Below, piece by piece: positions 23,713 to 35,439 of a DNA stretch of 64,000 nt (position 1 is its first letter; each line of letters starts with the position of its first letter). The translations under genes were made by a program, and so were the position numbers. The stretch lies in the NCBI GenBank assembly GCA_015680685.1, contig MNCI01004374.1:578298-642297 (forward strand). The letters run 5' to 3'. Below the pieces are notes generated by a model. The model searched no databases, had not been told where the DNA came from, and worked only from the letters and a program-made list of their open reading frames with translations. This DNA is from Gnetum montanum (Eukaryota; Streptophyta; Gnetopsida; Gnetales; Gnetaceae).

Positions 23713-24565
23713 TCATGAGTCTTAATATTGAATCCTTGATATCAAACCCTTGATATAAGGATACACGATATCGGAGATGCCAAAACAATGTCAGACATGC
23801 GATGTCGGAACCTATCTCATTGCCTATAAATGAGAGATAAGGACACTTTTTTTTGGTATTAGTTTTAGGTCCCTTAGCCAAACTCTTGTAGTTTTTCTAT
23901 TCCAAAGTTAGAATTATTTCTGAGTGCCCACAGTAGGAGTCATAAAGTGAACAAATCTTTGTTTGAGAATTGTGTACCTGAGCACACCTTATGTCCAGAA
24001 ATAAAGATGAACTTTGTGATAAACCTTGTAACATTTGGAATAGCTTAATTATTGCATTTCATGTTATTTACTATTATTCAATGCTTTTAATAGTTACTCA
24101 ATGTTATTTAATAGAATTATTAATTGTCAATTACTAATGAATTAGCACACTCAGCATGATCACTTTGAGCATACGTGGAACACTTGATAATCCACTAACA
24201 ATGAGCGTTTGGTAATCCCAGTAGTGTTACACTGGTTCAAGATGTGTCTAGAAAGTGGGAAAGGATGTTGGTGTTAGGACTACTTAGAGAATAGTTAATT
24301 AGGTAAATCAAATTAGTATTTAAATTACCTCATTTCTCTCTTTTAAGCATCAAAGACATAAAACATAAAATAATAAAAATCACATACCTCGAGTTTACTT
24401 AACCATACAATTGTGCCTTACAAGTAAGCTTGGGAAGACAATGATTGCATAAATCATTCTTGTTCTATGTAGGTGAATAAGCACTTAATCCTTGGAGTTC
24501 AACCAGATCGCACATGAACACTTGTATTCATATGGTTGGGCATAGGGGTACCTTGCCACTCATCA
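23713..24565 (+). repeat. element A 3' LTR
   Basis: 853 bases matching the 5' LTR, with TATAAATG at 23825-23832 and AATAAA at 24000-24005. The first bases read TCATGAGT instead of TGATGAGT. Confidence 0.92.
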
Positions 24566-25368
24566 TGTGTGATTTAGTCAAATTATGTAGACCTTAAGTT
24601 CCTAAGTACACTAGTTCCAAGACATGAAAGTTAATTTTGACAATTTTTGTCTTCTCAACTACACTTATGGAGCTTAATTATATGCTTAAGTGTAATTGAG
24701 GCATATGATTTTTATTGTGTTATATTTTATTTTTCTACGATTCACAACAAGTTGAAACTCAATTTATAAATCAAATTAACTAATCTAATTACTAATTAAT
24801 AACTAACTATCCTAACACAAGTATCCGGTCCCACTTTCCATGCACACCCTAAACACATATAATGCTGTTGGGTTACCAAATGTTAAGCATTATTGGGATT
24901 ATCAAGCATCATATGCATGCTCAAAGCTATCATACTTATGTGCTTAATTAACTACTATTTAATATGGTTGGCTTACTTTAGCTTAATTACTTGGTAGTAT
25001 TAAATGAAATTTCACAAAACATTAAATGCATGAATAAAATATTTAAGCTAGCCATGGTGTTGCAAAGTTTGATCAAAAAGCTCATCTTTATTACCCCACA
25101 CATTACTGTGATTAGGTACAACAATGCTCAAATAAAGATTAGTACACTTAATGACTCTTGCTGCAAGAACTTTGGAAAATATTCTAACTCTAGAGAAAAG
25201 AAACTGTAAAAACTCTACTATGCTATGACAAAAACTTATTCAAATCATGTACCCAAGCACTATATTTATAGGTTGGCACACACCTCACAATATTGGATAT
25301 CTGACATTGCATCTTGGGACCTAATATCATAGATTTGATATTGGAGCCAAACCAAACATAGTTTATCA
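24566..25368 (-). repeat. element B 3' LTR, main fragment
   Basis: It matches 33115-33927 along its length, with roughly one difference per seven or eight bases by eye. A TATAAATA box (reverse complement at 25263-25270) is conserved with the other LTR. A polypurine-like AGGGG stretch lies beside its inner end (25370-25376 on the opposite strand). Confidence 0.9.
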
Positions 25369-27639
25369 TACCCCTATGATTGAATGAAAACTTGTCCTCG
25401 AGTGAACAAAAGGAGGAACAAATTCCTTATAAAATATTAGGAAGGTATGGAATTATTAACTAACATGAAAATTGACTCAGATGGATCAAATAGACTCCAA
25501 GTGCCCAAGTGTATGGATTTACAATCTTTACAAAATTGGATGTTCATGACAATAGAATTGAACACCCTAGACAAAATTAACATCCAACTTCCTTGGTAGC
25601 TAAAGAGTGAGGGAGAAGATTCAATGTTCATAAAGGATCCTTGTTGCATGGTGCTACTGCTTATCCTTTGGTGAAGATAGTACTACTTCTAATCCATACT
25701 TCCCATTGCAATAAAAAAAAAATCATAGATTAGTATGCAATGTGATGTATACCTGTTAGGTACCTTGTCTTATCAGTAGTTACATGTGGCTAGGTTGTGA
25801 TTATGGTAGATTGATTTCTTTAATAGTGTTAGTGAGAAGATTGAAAAAATAGGGTGCAATGGATAAGTGGTCCGTTATTAAATTCTGAAAAGTCCAAACA
25901 TGATGAAATGATTGAAGAGGGTTAAATAATTTACAATAATAAAAGAAAGAAAGAAAAGGATATCATTGAAAAACATTGTGAAGATGTGCAAAATTGGATA
26001 TCATTGATGGGGTAGACAAAAGAATTTGATTGTGAAAATCTCTAACAATAAAGAACTTAACTAACCTAACCAAAAGGTATGCAAGTGAATCCTCCCCAAA
26101 GTAGGCACATGCCATTTATTTCCCTTGCATAACCTCAAACCAAGGAGTTCATGGGCCCTATGGATGATTAATGGTTATGGAAAGTTAAGTATGAAAACTC
26201 AGAAGAAACTACCTAAGAATTTTGACACATCAAACCAAGATATTAAACAAGAACATGAAACCAATACTGACGTAAGAGATGGAAAGCATAGATGGATGAG
26301 AGAGAGAGAGAGAGGAATGAAGTTTTCAATTAAGATCACATGAAGTCCCTTGTGAATTTTATGGTTAAATGACCTAATAAAATTCATATTTAGTCTAGAT
26401 CAAAACTAACCACATTCAGTGACTTCACATCACCACGCTAAGACTAGTCCATCCCCCTGAGACACAAGAGTGCTCTCATAAAACAACCATTGTTTCTTAT
26501 TTAAGAAGAAAAGAGAAGCAGGAAGTGAGAGAGAGGGCCTTAGTTAGAGAGGACCTTCAGGCATGGATAACATGTCTTTTTAGTTCTATCATAGGTGCTT
26601 GAAGTCCATTTATTTTGTCTAAGGGTTTTGCTTTGATTTCCCATCATTTTTTTTTTGAAATGGGAACGACACTATGTAAAGACTTATTCAACTTCTTGTT
26701 ATTGGTCGACATGGAATAGTAAGAAATCCATGAAAACACACATGCACCTAAGTAAGCAAAAAGGCACAAAGAGTATTGAGTCCCCTTGAAGGCACACCCT
26801 ATTCAAACCCTTGAATCTTTTCCAAATACAGAAACTACCATCACAAGTTTGTTAAAGTTTCATTAATCAAAAAGGAACCTCATACTCCCAAAATAAGGAA
26901 AATCATAGAGTTCATGAATGGGTGGATGTTGTGGACTCACTATTTATTTCATGAAAAAGAAATCATGTCCTAGTTATCAGTAACAAAATTCAAAGATACA
27001 ATCTAGACACCAACAATTAAATAACTAGATAGCACATGCCTACATCACACAAACCACACTATACCCAGTTGGAAATAAGGAATGTTATTAATAAAAAAAA
27101 GAAAATCACACCAAAATAAAAAATTATATAAGAAATTATAAAACATTTAAGAAAAATAAAACATGATAATGATGTTGTAAAATAAAAATTGGAAAAAAAT
27201 TAATAACATAAAAACAAAAAGGTGTAAAAATAAAAATATCTAAGATAAAAAGATGAAAAATTGAGGAGCTACTTATATAGTTAGCATGGATGGTCATCTC
27301 CCCAATGACTAAGTGGAAAGGAGGAGATTTGAAAGATTGAGAATGGTTGTCCATCTGATCAGGCATTTGTTGCACTGGCTTACTTAGGCTCATGAAAAGG
27401 TTTGACTTGTTGTGTATTAACCAATTGCTTCTTGTTTGACTCTTAGGTTTGTGGATCAACATGGCCCTAGAAGGAAAATTTTTTTAAATGATATAAGATC
27501 CTTTCCACAACATCTAGAACTTAGTTCATTGAGGTATGTGTGTGGGGTTCTAGTAGAGGACCTTATCTCCTGATTGAAATTTGACTTTCTAATTCTAAAG
27601 TCATGGTGCTTTTTGTTAATTGTCTTATGCAACTTGTTA
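25369..27639 (-). other. element B tail between integrase and 3' LTR
   Basis: About 2.3 kb matching, in reverse, the equivalent tail of element A. This is where Athila elements can carry an envelope-like frame, but no open frame of useful length remains. A (GA)n run lies at 26298-26314. Confidence 0.5.
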
Positions 27640-28480
27640 GATGACAAGGCCACTAATTGATTTTCATTTAATAAGCTAAGATTTATTAATCTTTCTTTTT
27701 ATGCTAAACTCAAGTTAAGGTCAAGGTCATAGGATTTTGAAAGTATATAGAGCTTAGATTGAATACGAAGTATTGGTAATTTTCCATACACCAACTCATA
27801 GGGAGAATAACCTATAGGAAGTTTCCATGTTGAGAAGTAGGCCCAAAGAGCATCATTGACTTTTGTGCTCTAGTCTTTCCTATATTTGATAATAGTTCTC
27901 ATTAGGATCTTTGTGATTTTTCTATTAGTAACCTTAGCTTGGTCGTTAGCTTGGGGGTGGTAGGATGTTGTTAGTTTATGTTCAACCCCCANCACAAACT
28001 AAGTAGTAGTAGAAGATGTACAGTTAGTGATGGCTACTACTTTTACCCATTTCATACAATAGTTAATAGTAACTATGATCTATGCCTTTCCATTTGACAT
28101 GGGCATGATGGAACCCATGAAATCAATGCCCCATATATCAAAGGATTCTAGTGGTTGGATCCACTATTGAGGTTCCTCCATTTGAGTAATCATTCCACCA
28201 TCTTGTTGGAAGCATTCACAATAGTGGACAAATTGATGAGCATCCCTAAAAATTGTTGGCCAATAATACCCTACCATCAGGATTTTAATGGCCATGCATC
28301 TCCCAACATAGTGTCTCCCACAAGGACCCTCATGAGCATCCTAAAGAATGCATGGTTGATTAACATTAGGGACATATCAACAAACCAAGCCATCAGTGCA
28401 CACCTTGTAGAGGTGTTTGTTGATCTCCATGAAGCATTTCACCTAGTGAAGAAACTATTATTTCTTCCAATGGTCTAACC
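27640..28480 (-). pseudogene. element B integrase, active site deleted
   Basis: HEGPCGRHY, GYYWPT and FDIWGIDFMGS mark the zinc-binding and first core blocks. At 27992, exactly where a single N stands, the segment carrying the second catalytic Asp is missing: the sequence jumps from the TTT-FV block straight to GVEHKLTTSYH. About 100 bases are lost relative to element A. The C-terminal part continues to about 27640. Confidence 0.8.
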
Positions 28481-28639
28481 CTTTTGGCATCTCTTGAGTG
28501 AGAAGGTAGGTAAGAATGCCCTCATATCATTTAGGCTTAGTGGAAAATTATTTAGTTATAGCCCTAGCAAATAGGAGTTCATGAAAAAATAGATTAGATA
28601 GTGGGCTTTCTTCCTCTTTATTGTCCCATCACAACTGAG

Positions 28640-29000
28640 ACAAGTAGTCAGCGACCACATTCTCAATTTCCTTCCTATCTATCATCATGAGATCAAATTC
28701 CTATAAGATCACTAGCCACTGTATGACATGAGGGCTTACTGTTGGCTTGTTCATTAGGAAGAAAATCACACTATGGTCAGTGTGCATAAACACTTTATAT
28801 CCAAGCACATAGTGCTTGAACTTCTCTAGAGTAAACATCACTACCATCAATTCATTTTCTATGGTGGGGTAGTTCAATTGTGCACCCACAATGTTTCGAC
28901 TTTTGTAGTGGATGTAATATGGTTGTTTCTTATCATCCAACTACATAGGCATAACTTCTAAAGTGTAGTTAGATGCATCTATTATGATATGAAATGGTAT
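28640..29000 (-). pseudogene. element B RNase H
   Basis: The open piece 28701-28940 reads YYIHYKSRNIVGAQLNY, ENELMVVMFTLEKFKHYVLGYKVFMHTDH, the usual RNase H region that follows RT in Ty3/gypsy elements. It would degrade the RNA strand during reverse transcription. Confidence 0.8.
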
Positions 29001-29099
29001 GGACTAGTTAGGTGCTCATAGAATTGGAGTTTTTACAAATTTCTCCTTTAGTTTTTGGAATGCTTTTACACATTCCTTGGTCTAAAAAAATGGAGCATA

Positions 29100-29880
29100 T
29101 TTCTTTGTTAGCTTAATTAATGATTTTGTGATCTTAGAGGAATTCTCTATGAATCACTAGTAGTAGCCATTGTGTCCAAGGAATGACCAAACATCTTTTA
29201 CAATTTTTGGTTGGTGGGTAATTCCTTGGATGACTCATATATTTTTAGGATCAACCTCAATACCTACTTGTGAGATTTTATGCCTAGATACAATGGCCTT
29301 CTAGACCATCAAATAACTCTTTTGACAATTGAGCCATAGATTTGTTTCCATACATCTTTTGAGTACTTTCTCAAGGTGGTCTAGGGATTGCTCGAATGTA
29401 GCACCATAAGTGGAAAAGTCATCCATAAATACTTTCACTTCACTACTAATTTTTTGCTGAAAGATGCTTAAGACTAGGTGTTGGAAAGTGGCAGGAGCAT
29501 TGCATAGACCAAAAGGCATCTTGTGATATGCAAAGTTTTCCCAAAGACTTGTGAATGTTGTTTTGGCTTGGCCCTCTGGAATGATCTAGATTTGTTTATA
29601 GCCACTATAATCATATAGAAAATTATAATAGTAATGCCCAAATATGGTGTCAAACACTTGATCAAAAAATGATAATGAGAAATAATCTTTGAATGTTGCC
29701 ATATTCAATAGCCAAAAATCAATGTAGACCTGCCACTTACTCCTTTTCTTTGGCACAATCATGAGTGGATTAATCCACTCACTATCCATAATTAGATAGA
29801 TAAACCCTATCTTGCGAAGTTGTTCAATTTTCTCTTTGATGATCTACTTCAATTTGGGGTTCAATTACCTTTGTGGCTAC
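29100..29880 (-). pseudogene. element B reverse transcriptase
   Basis: Two open pieces, 29586-29789 (SEWINPLMIVPKK, YDYSGYKQI) and 29301-29519 (MPFGLCNAPATFQ, then FMDDFSTYG), carry the Ty3/gypsy RT blocks in order. The catalytic FMDD box is intact here, unlike in element A. Stops and a frameshift between the pieces make it inactive. Confidence 0.85.
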
Positions 29881-30239
29881 CTCTTTGGCTTCATGGCCAA
29901 GTCCATGTAGATACAATGTTGACATATCCTAGGATCAATCCTTGTGAGTTCAAGATATAACCAAGCAAAGGTTTTTGACCATTTTTAAACCACATTAAAC
30001 AACATTTGTTTCTATTTTGGAGAAATATTTGCAATGATTATTATCGACTTTCCATTTTTTAAGAATGCATATTCCATGCTAGTAGGTAGAGTTTTTAACT
30101 CAAGGGACTCTTGTTTGAAGTTTTTAGAAATTCTTAGCTCTCCTCAATAGGTATCATCATTTTCATTATCAAAGAGTTGGTGATGAACTTGCTCTAGTTC
30201 ATCCATGCCTACAACATAATGACATGTTAGGCTCTTAGC

Positions 30240-30920
30240 AGGATCCATGTAAAATGTGTTACTTTTAGAATTAGTGGTCAGTCATTGGATGCCCTCTTAT
30301 TTTTTGGCTACTACATATAGACACCTTTGAATATCTACTTTAGGTGCATACTACCTACATGTGAAAATAGATGCTTGTTTCATGAACTAGAGTTTTTGCA
30401 TGCAATTATGCCCTGTATCATTGTACGCGATGCATGGAACTCACATTTTCTCAATCTTTTTTAATGCATTTTCCTTAGATATCTCCTAAGAAAGATCTTT
30501 GATATCCATTCTTACATCAATAGTGCTTAGCCATGCCCTTCCCATGATGATTGGGAAGTCCCCTTTGTAGTTCTCAACCTTGATTATTAAGAAATCAATA
30601 GAATAAGATCACCCACAAACAATGGTCATAATGTCTTCTACCAATCCCAATGAAATAGTGATGGATTGGTTTGCCAATTGCAATTTGATATTGATCTTCT
30701 TGAGAGGAGGTAGGTTCTAAGTAGTATACATCTCATGAGAAATGAAGTTGACACTAGAACCTAGATCAAAAGGATCTTTACATGGTTCATTCCTAGTAAT
30801 TTTTAAATAAATAAGATGACTTCTAGGATTGGCTAATATCCTAGGAAGGTTGCTAGCCAGGATCTAATTAGATACAACATGAGTAAGCATAACAGTATGG
30901 ATTTTGGATGGTATTTGGTT
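30240..30920 (-). pseudogene. element B retropepsin-like protease
   Basis: The active-site segment reads DLGSSVNFIS (near 30745-30770), with the catalytic Asp intact, followed by SITISLGLVEDI and the flap-side block FPIIMGRAWLS. In retroelements this enzyme matures the Gag-Pol polyprotein. Stops interrupt the frame. Confidence 0.75.
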
Positions 30921-31439
30921 TGAAAAGATTAGATGTAGAGCGAGATGAAGTAGGTTTACCAATTATGTGTATGTGAGGGCTCAAGTGGACTATTGGGTTA
31001 AAGAAAAGGTCTTTTCCATGATCTAGTATTCAAACCACTTAGTTGGTGAACTGATTGTAGATTGATAGCCTTATTAGCATTGCATTCCTGCAGTTGGATT
31101 AGAAGTTCACCTTGCATAGATGGAGGAGGTAGTAGCTATGTTGAGGATGGAGGAATAGGTGTAGGAATAGAAGGAAGATAAGGATAAAAAATGGTATCCC
31201 TTCTTGAATGTGGAGAATGAGTTCGATAATATTTGGAAGAGTAGTGGTAATGTTGAAAAGGTGAAATGTGATTGGAAGAGTCATGTGGAGATAGGGGTTG
31301 TAGAATGTAATATCCATATGGATCTAGTTGTTTGTAAGGGTATTACTACCTTAGTGGTGGTAGTCCCCATGATTGTGGTTGCTTCTAGTGTTGATACTGC
31401 TCATATGGTTGCGGTGGAGTTCCACTTGGATAATATTGT

Positions 31440-33040
31440 TGTTGTTGATGGAATTACCTAGGATTACCTTGAGGATAAGATAATCTTCTAGCTATTTACA
31501 TTTTTTCTAGTTGTGGATTCAAAGCATAAATCCTAGACTCCTATAAGTGTGACATGATGGGTCAACATCCCTTAGAATATTCATATTGGCAAATGTCATA
31601 GCCACCATCATCATCTAATTCAGTTTTCACAACTTCCTCTATTGTAGCAATCTTTCCCTTACCCCTTTGATTAGCACATCCAACTTCTTTTTGTCTTCTA
31701 TGATCATGATCACTACTTTGTTCTTTGGACTCCAGTAATTTTCAAGACAGCTTGAAATATAGTATCCATAGAGTTCCATAACTAATCTACCTTAGCTAAA
31801 GTTTTAGAGGTATATTTTTGAGTTGACAAGGTTTTTTGATTTACCACCTCATCAAGTGATGATGCCTCCTCACTATCACAAAATCGAACTTTCCTCTTGC
31901 GAATCAAAGGATTACGATTGTATTCTTCTACACTTATGCATTTTCTCAACTCTCCTTCTTCCTTTTCTACCTAATCAATCAACTGTTGGATCTAATGGAC
32001 CCTTAATTCTAACAATTTCCCTTGGGTATGGAATCCAAGAGTTCTCCTCATTTCTGATCAGAGCACATCTATGATATGGGAAAGTTACTCTTATTGAGAA
32101 TAACCATGGCTAGGAAATCTATGTAATAGAGAATAATATTAGCCCATGGTAGCATCTAATGGCTCATGTGTCCCTTTTTTGCATCCTTGGATCTACCTCC
32201 CCAACTTGGATACTCTGGAGTACGTTTGATATTTATCATTAAATAGTTTGAACATTATAGTCCACCATCTGATGGATTCTAATTCTAAGGACTGGTACCA
32301 GCTTTCTACTTTTTTAATGAGTGTCTTGAGAAATGACTTAAGCTTTTGCTAGTCATTTTCTATATTTTTCAAGGCACAAGCATCGTGGAAAGCCTGAAAT
32401 GATTTTGTAAATTTGAGTTGTATCCCCCTTTGAATCTAGGGATATTGTTCATGTCTAACTTCTTGATCCAACTATCTTTAATGGGCCTTGTGGGAATTCT
32501 CACTACCTGTGCAATATTTAGCATGCTCTAAGTACCAAGAAAAGGATCATTGAGGTCATGATTCTAGTGCTTATGATGCCCTCTGCTACCCCTTTGTTCA
32601 TGGCGACAAGCCTCTCTTGAATGCTTGAACCTTGGGTCTTGACTTGCCCAATGATCCCTATGCTCATCTTGGTTCCATTGATTAATTCCATACGATCATG
32701 CCTCCTATGGTTGCATTTAGAGCTAGAAGAGGAAGATGACAATGAAGGTGAAGAGGAAGGAGTACTAGCACCATCATGGTGCGTACCCTCCCTTCTTTGG
32801 TGGCCACAACCATGATCATGATCATGCTTCTTTTCTACATCCCTACCATGACTCTCCTCCTTGGATCCCCCTTTTTCATAGGATCTGTTCTTGCCAGAAC
32901 TAGGATTATGGATCATGGACTGCAAGTTCTAGTTTTTACCTCCTTCATTGAAGTCAAAGAGAGGAGTCTCTCTAAATGGAAAACCCCTAGAGTAGGGTTC
33001 TCCATCATCTTTGTGGTACATCAGGAATGGGGAATCATTA
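31440..33040 (-). pseudogene. element B gag
   Basis: The most open part is 32518-32925: a His/Asp-rich stretch followed by SSSPSLSSSSSSS, matching the same region of element A's gag. Downstream MNNIPRF and the capsid-like region continue in pieces with many stops. The zinc knuckle is damaged: element A has CEICQYDHPKGCC, and here the first Cys and the His have become Tyr. About 0.4 kb encoding the N-terminus is missing relative to element A, so gag begins almost at the PBS. Confidence 0.75.
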
Positions 33041-33050
33041 GACAAATTTT

Positions 33051-33069
33051 CCTTTAGCAATGGAACTAA
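33051..33069 (-). other. element B primer-binding site, decayed
   Basis: Read on the - strand, TTAGTTCCATTGCTAAAGG directly follows the 5' LTR and resembles the tRNA-Asp-type site TTGGCGCCGTTGCCGGGG of Athila elements, differing mostly by transitions. Confidence 0.6.
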
Positions 33070-33927
33070 TGATGAGTGATGAGGTACCCCTACGTCCAAC
33101 AGTACGAATCACAAGTGTTCATTTGCAATTTGGTCAAATTTCATAGACCTTAAGTTCCTAAGTATACTAGTTCAAGAATGTAAAATATAATTGTAACAAT
33201 CGTTGTCTTCTCAACTACACTTGTGGAGCTTAATTGTATGGTTAAGTGTAATTGAGACACATGATTTTTATTATTTTATATTTTATTCATCAATGATTAA
33301 CATGAGGTTGAAACTCAATTTATAAATCAATTTAACTAATCTAATTGCTAATTAATAATGAACTATCTTTACATGATCCCAATTTCTGTGCACATCCTAA
33401 ACACATATAATGTTGTTGGGTTATCAAATGTTAAGCATTGATGGGATTACCAAGTGTCATACATATGCTCAAAGTAGTCATACTTATGTGCTTAATTAAC
33501 TGCTATTTAATATGGTTGGATTACTTTAGCTTAATTACTTGGTAGTATTAAATGAAATTGCATAAAACATTAAATTCATGAATAAAATATTTAAGCTAGC
33601 CAAGGTGTTGCAAGATTTGATCAGAAAGCCCATCTTTATTGCTACATAGACTACTTGCTCGAATAAAGATCCATACACTCAATGACTCCTGTTGTGGGCA
33701 CTTTGGAAAATATGCTATCTCTAGAGAAAAGAAAATACAAGAGCTTTGCTATGCTATGACAAAAACTTATTTAAACCATGTGCCCAAGCACTATATTTAT
33801 AGGTTGGCACACACCCTGCAATATTGAATATCCAACATCGCATCTTGGGACCTAATATTGCATATTCAATATCAAGGCTTCAATATTGGATATTCAATAT
33901 TGGAGACAAACCAAACATGATTCATCA
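33070..33927 (-). repeat. element B 5' LTR
   Basis: 858 bases ending in the inverted termini TGATGAGT and ATTCATCA. The TATAAATA box is at 33794-33801 (reverse complement). The promoter-proximal end contains repeated palindromic ATATTGAATAT motifs at 33860-33905. Confidence 0.9.
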
Positions 33928-33932
33928 CTTAG
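33928..33932. repeat. right target-site duplication of element B (CTTAG)
   Basis: A perfect match to 14586-14590. It marks 14591-33927 as a single insertion event that was itself invaded later. Confidence 0.9.
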
Positions 33933-34471
33933 ATAACTTTTATCCATATTGTTTGAGACATTTCTTTACTTAGTATATATAATGTAAACAATGTAAAGAT
34001 GTACATGGTAAAAGTACTCTTTAATTTTTCTTTATGATATGAGAGTAGTGACACAAAGCATTTTTTTAAAAGCTTAATGTCTTAAAATCATTTCTTTGTT
34101 GTTTCCCAAGTGAAGAACTGAATTCCTTGCATTTTTTCTTACTAGACAAAAAGCATCCATGTATCTTTAATTTCATGTAAATACATGTAGCCATCTACCC
34201 TTAACATTGTAAAATATGTCCTTAAAAATCACACAAATAAATTATCTTCTTTGGAAAGCCTAGATCCTCTTATTGATTGAAAGCTAAGATTTGAGTAGCT
34301 TTATTAATAGGAATATGCATAAACCATCACATGATATCAAGTCTTTCCATGGAAAATAATTTATTGCTAATCCAAATTTCACCTCATGGATTCATATGGA
34401 TTTCTTGTTAAGGGCATGAATTGCCAACACCTTATTTGAATAAGTACCTAGTCTTATTGTTAGGCTACTAA
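33933..34471. other. AT-rich DNA between elements B and C
   Basis: The original target sequence of element B resumes here. No gene or repeat is recognisable. Confidence 0.5.
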
Positions 34472-35299
34472 TGAAATGTTAATAATATGACTACATTGAC
34501 TAATCTCATGATACATTGACACAAGTACATCAATGCTAATGCTAGCATTTCCTCTATAAATGCACATACCCCTCACATTTATGGCACTGTTCAGTTGTTA
34601 CCTTAACTAAAATCTTGTATCTTTTTCCATAGAAGTTAGAAAATGTTTCCCTTTGAGTGCTTACATCATAAATTAAAGTGATTGTATGGCATCATACACC
34701 TAGACATAGTTTCATGAATAGTAATAAAAGTGAGATTTTTTTCATTCATTGTAGCACTTAGATTAGTTTAACTTTATTTTTCATCAATTTACTTTAAGTG
34801 AAATTTACTTTATTATTATTAAATATTTAATGTTATAATTTGCAATCAACATGAGTATGACCACTTTGAGCATAATATTTCAACACTTGGTAATCCTAGT
34901 AGCGGATACTTGGTTCATTTAGCAATAGACATGGTAATCTAATGGTGTTAATATATGTTCATGATGTGTATGGAAAGTGGGAACAAATGTTCCATGTTTA
35001 GGCTAGTTTAGTAAATTAATTAGTTATTTTAAATAATAAACCTTCATTTATTTAATCAATTGGTAAATACAAAAATTTATAGAAATTATAAAAACAAATA
35101 TCTTACGTGTTAGTCACACTTAACCATACAAATGAGTTAACACATGTGATGATTGTGAAAACAATGATTAGCAAACCACATTTTCACCATCTAATGATAT
35201 TATCCACTTAGGTAAATAGAATCCACAGAATTCAACTAGATCATGCATATACACTAGTAATTCATATGGTTGGGTATTGGAAATATCCACTGCTCATCA
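34472..35299 (+). repeat. element C 5' LTR
   Basis: About 828 bases, similar to element A's LTR from a TATAAA at 34555-34560 to the end CTCATCA. The start is inferred from alignment to element A's U3 and may be off by a few bases. Confidence 0.75.
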
Positions 35300-35300
35300 T

Positions 35301-35318
35301 TGGAACCATTTCTGGGAA
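35301..35318 (+). other. element C primer-binding site
   Basis: TGGAACCATTTCTGGGAA follows the LTR, another decayed version of the tRNA-Asp-type site. Confidence 0.6.
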
Positions 35319-35439
35319 CTCATTTTAACTAAATGCACCAGGTACTATTAGATAGTAAAATCATACAAAGTTTTTGTAAAAGAAAATAACATATTATCTT
35401 TTAGAAAAATAATAATAATGTTTTATCAAGGCATACTAT

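Larger units (their letters stand above)
14648..24565 (+). mobile_element. element A: Athila-like Ty3/gypsy retrotransposon nested in element B's LTR
   Basis: A complete but decayed element of 9918 bases: LTR 14648-15484, PBS, gag, protease, RT, RNase H, integrase, a 1.9 kb tail, a polypurine tract and LTR 23713-24565. The LTR ends are TGATGAGT and ACTCATCA. It sits inside the 3' LTR of element B, to whose family it belongs but in the opposite orientation. The flanking pentamers CACGT and TGTGT do not form a clean target duplication. Confidence 0.92.
14591..33927 (-). mobile_element. element B: Athila-like Ty3/gypsy retrotransposon containing element A
   Basis: The element lies on the - strand with its 5' LTR at 33070-33927 and its 3' LTR split into 14591-14647 and 24566-25368. 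Internal order on the - strand is PBS, gag, protease, reverse transcriptase, RNase H, integrase and a long non-coding tail. Protein motifs (protease DLGSSVN, RT FMDDFS) and the tRNA-Asp-like PBS place it with Athila in the Ty3/gypsy group. All domains carry stops. Without the insertion it is about 9.4 kb. Confidence 0.9.

Noticed and set aside
14643-24570. CACGT and TGTGT as a target duplication of element A
   Set aside because: Only two of five bases agree, so it cannot be used as evidence even if decay is allowed for.
28155-28478. Open frame of 107 codons on the + strand
   Set aside because: It is opposite the integrase of element B, which has clear motifs on the - strand.
32621-33057. Open frames on the + strand within element B
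   Set aside because: They are the reverse side of element B's gag, whose Ser-rich and His-rich blocks on the - strand match element A.
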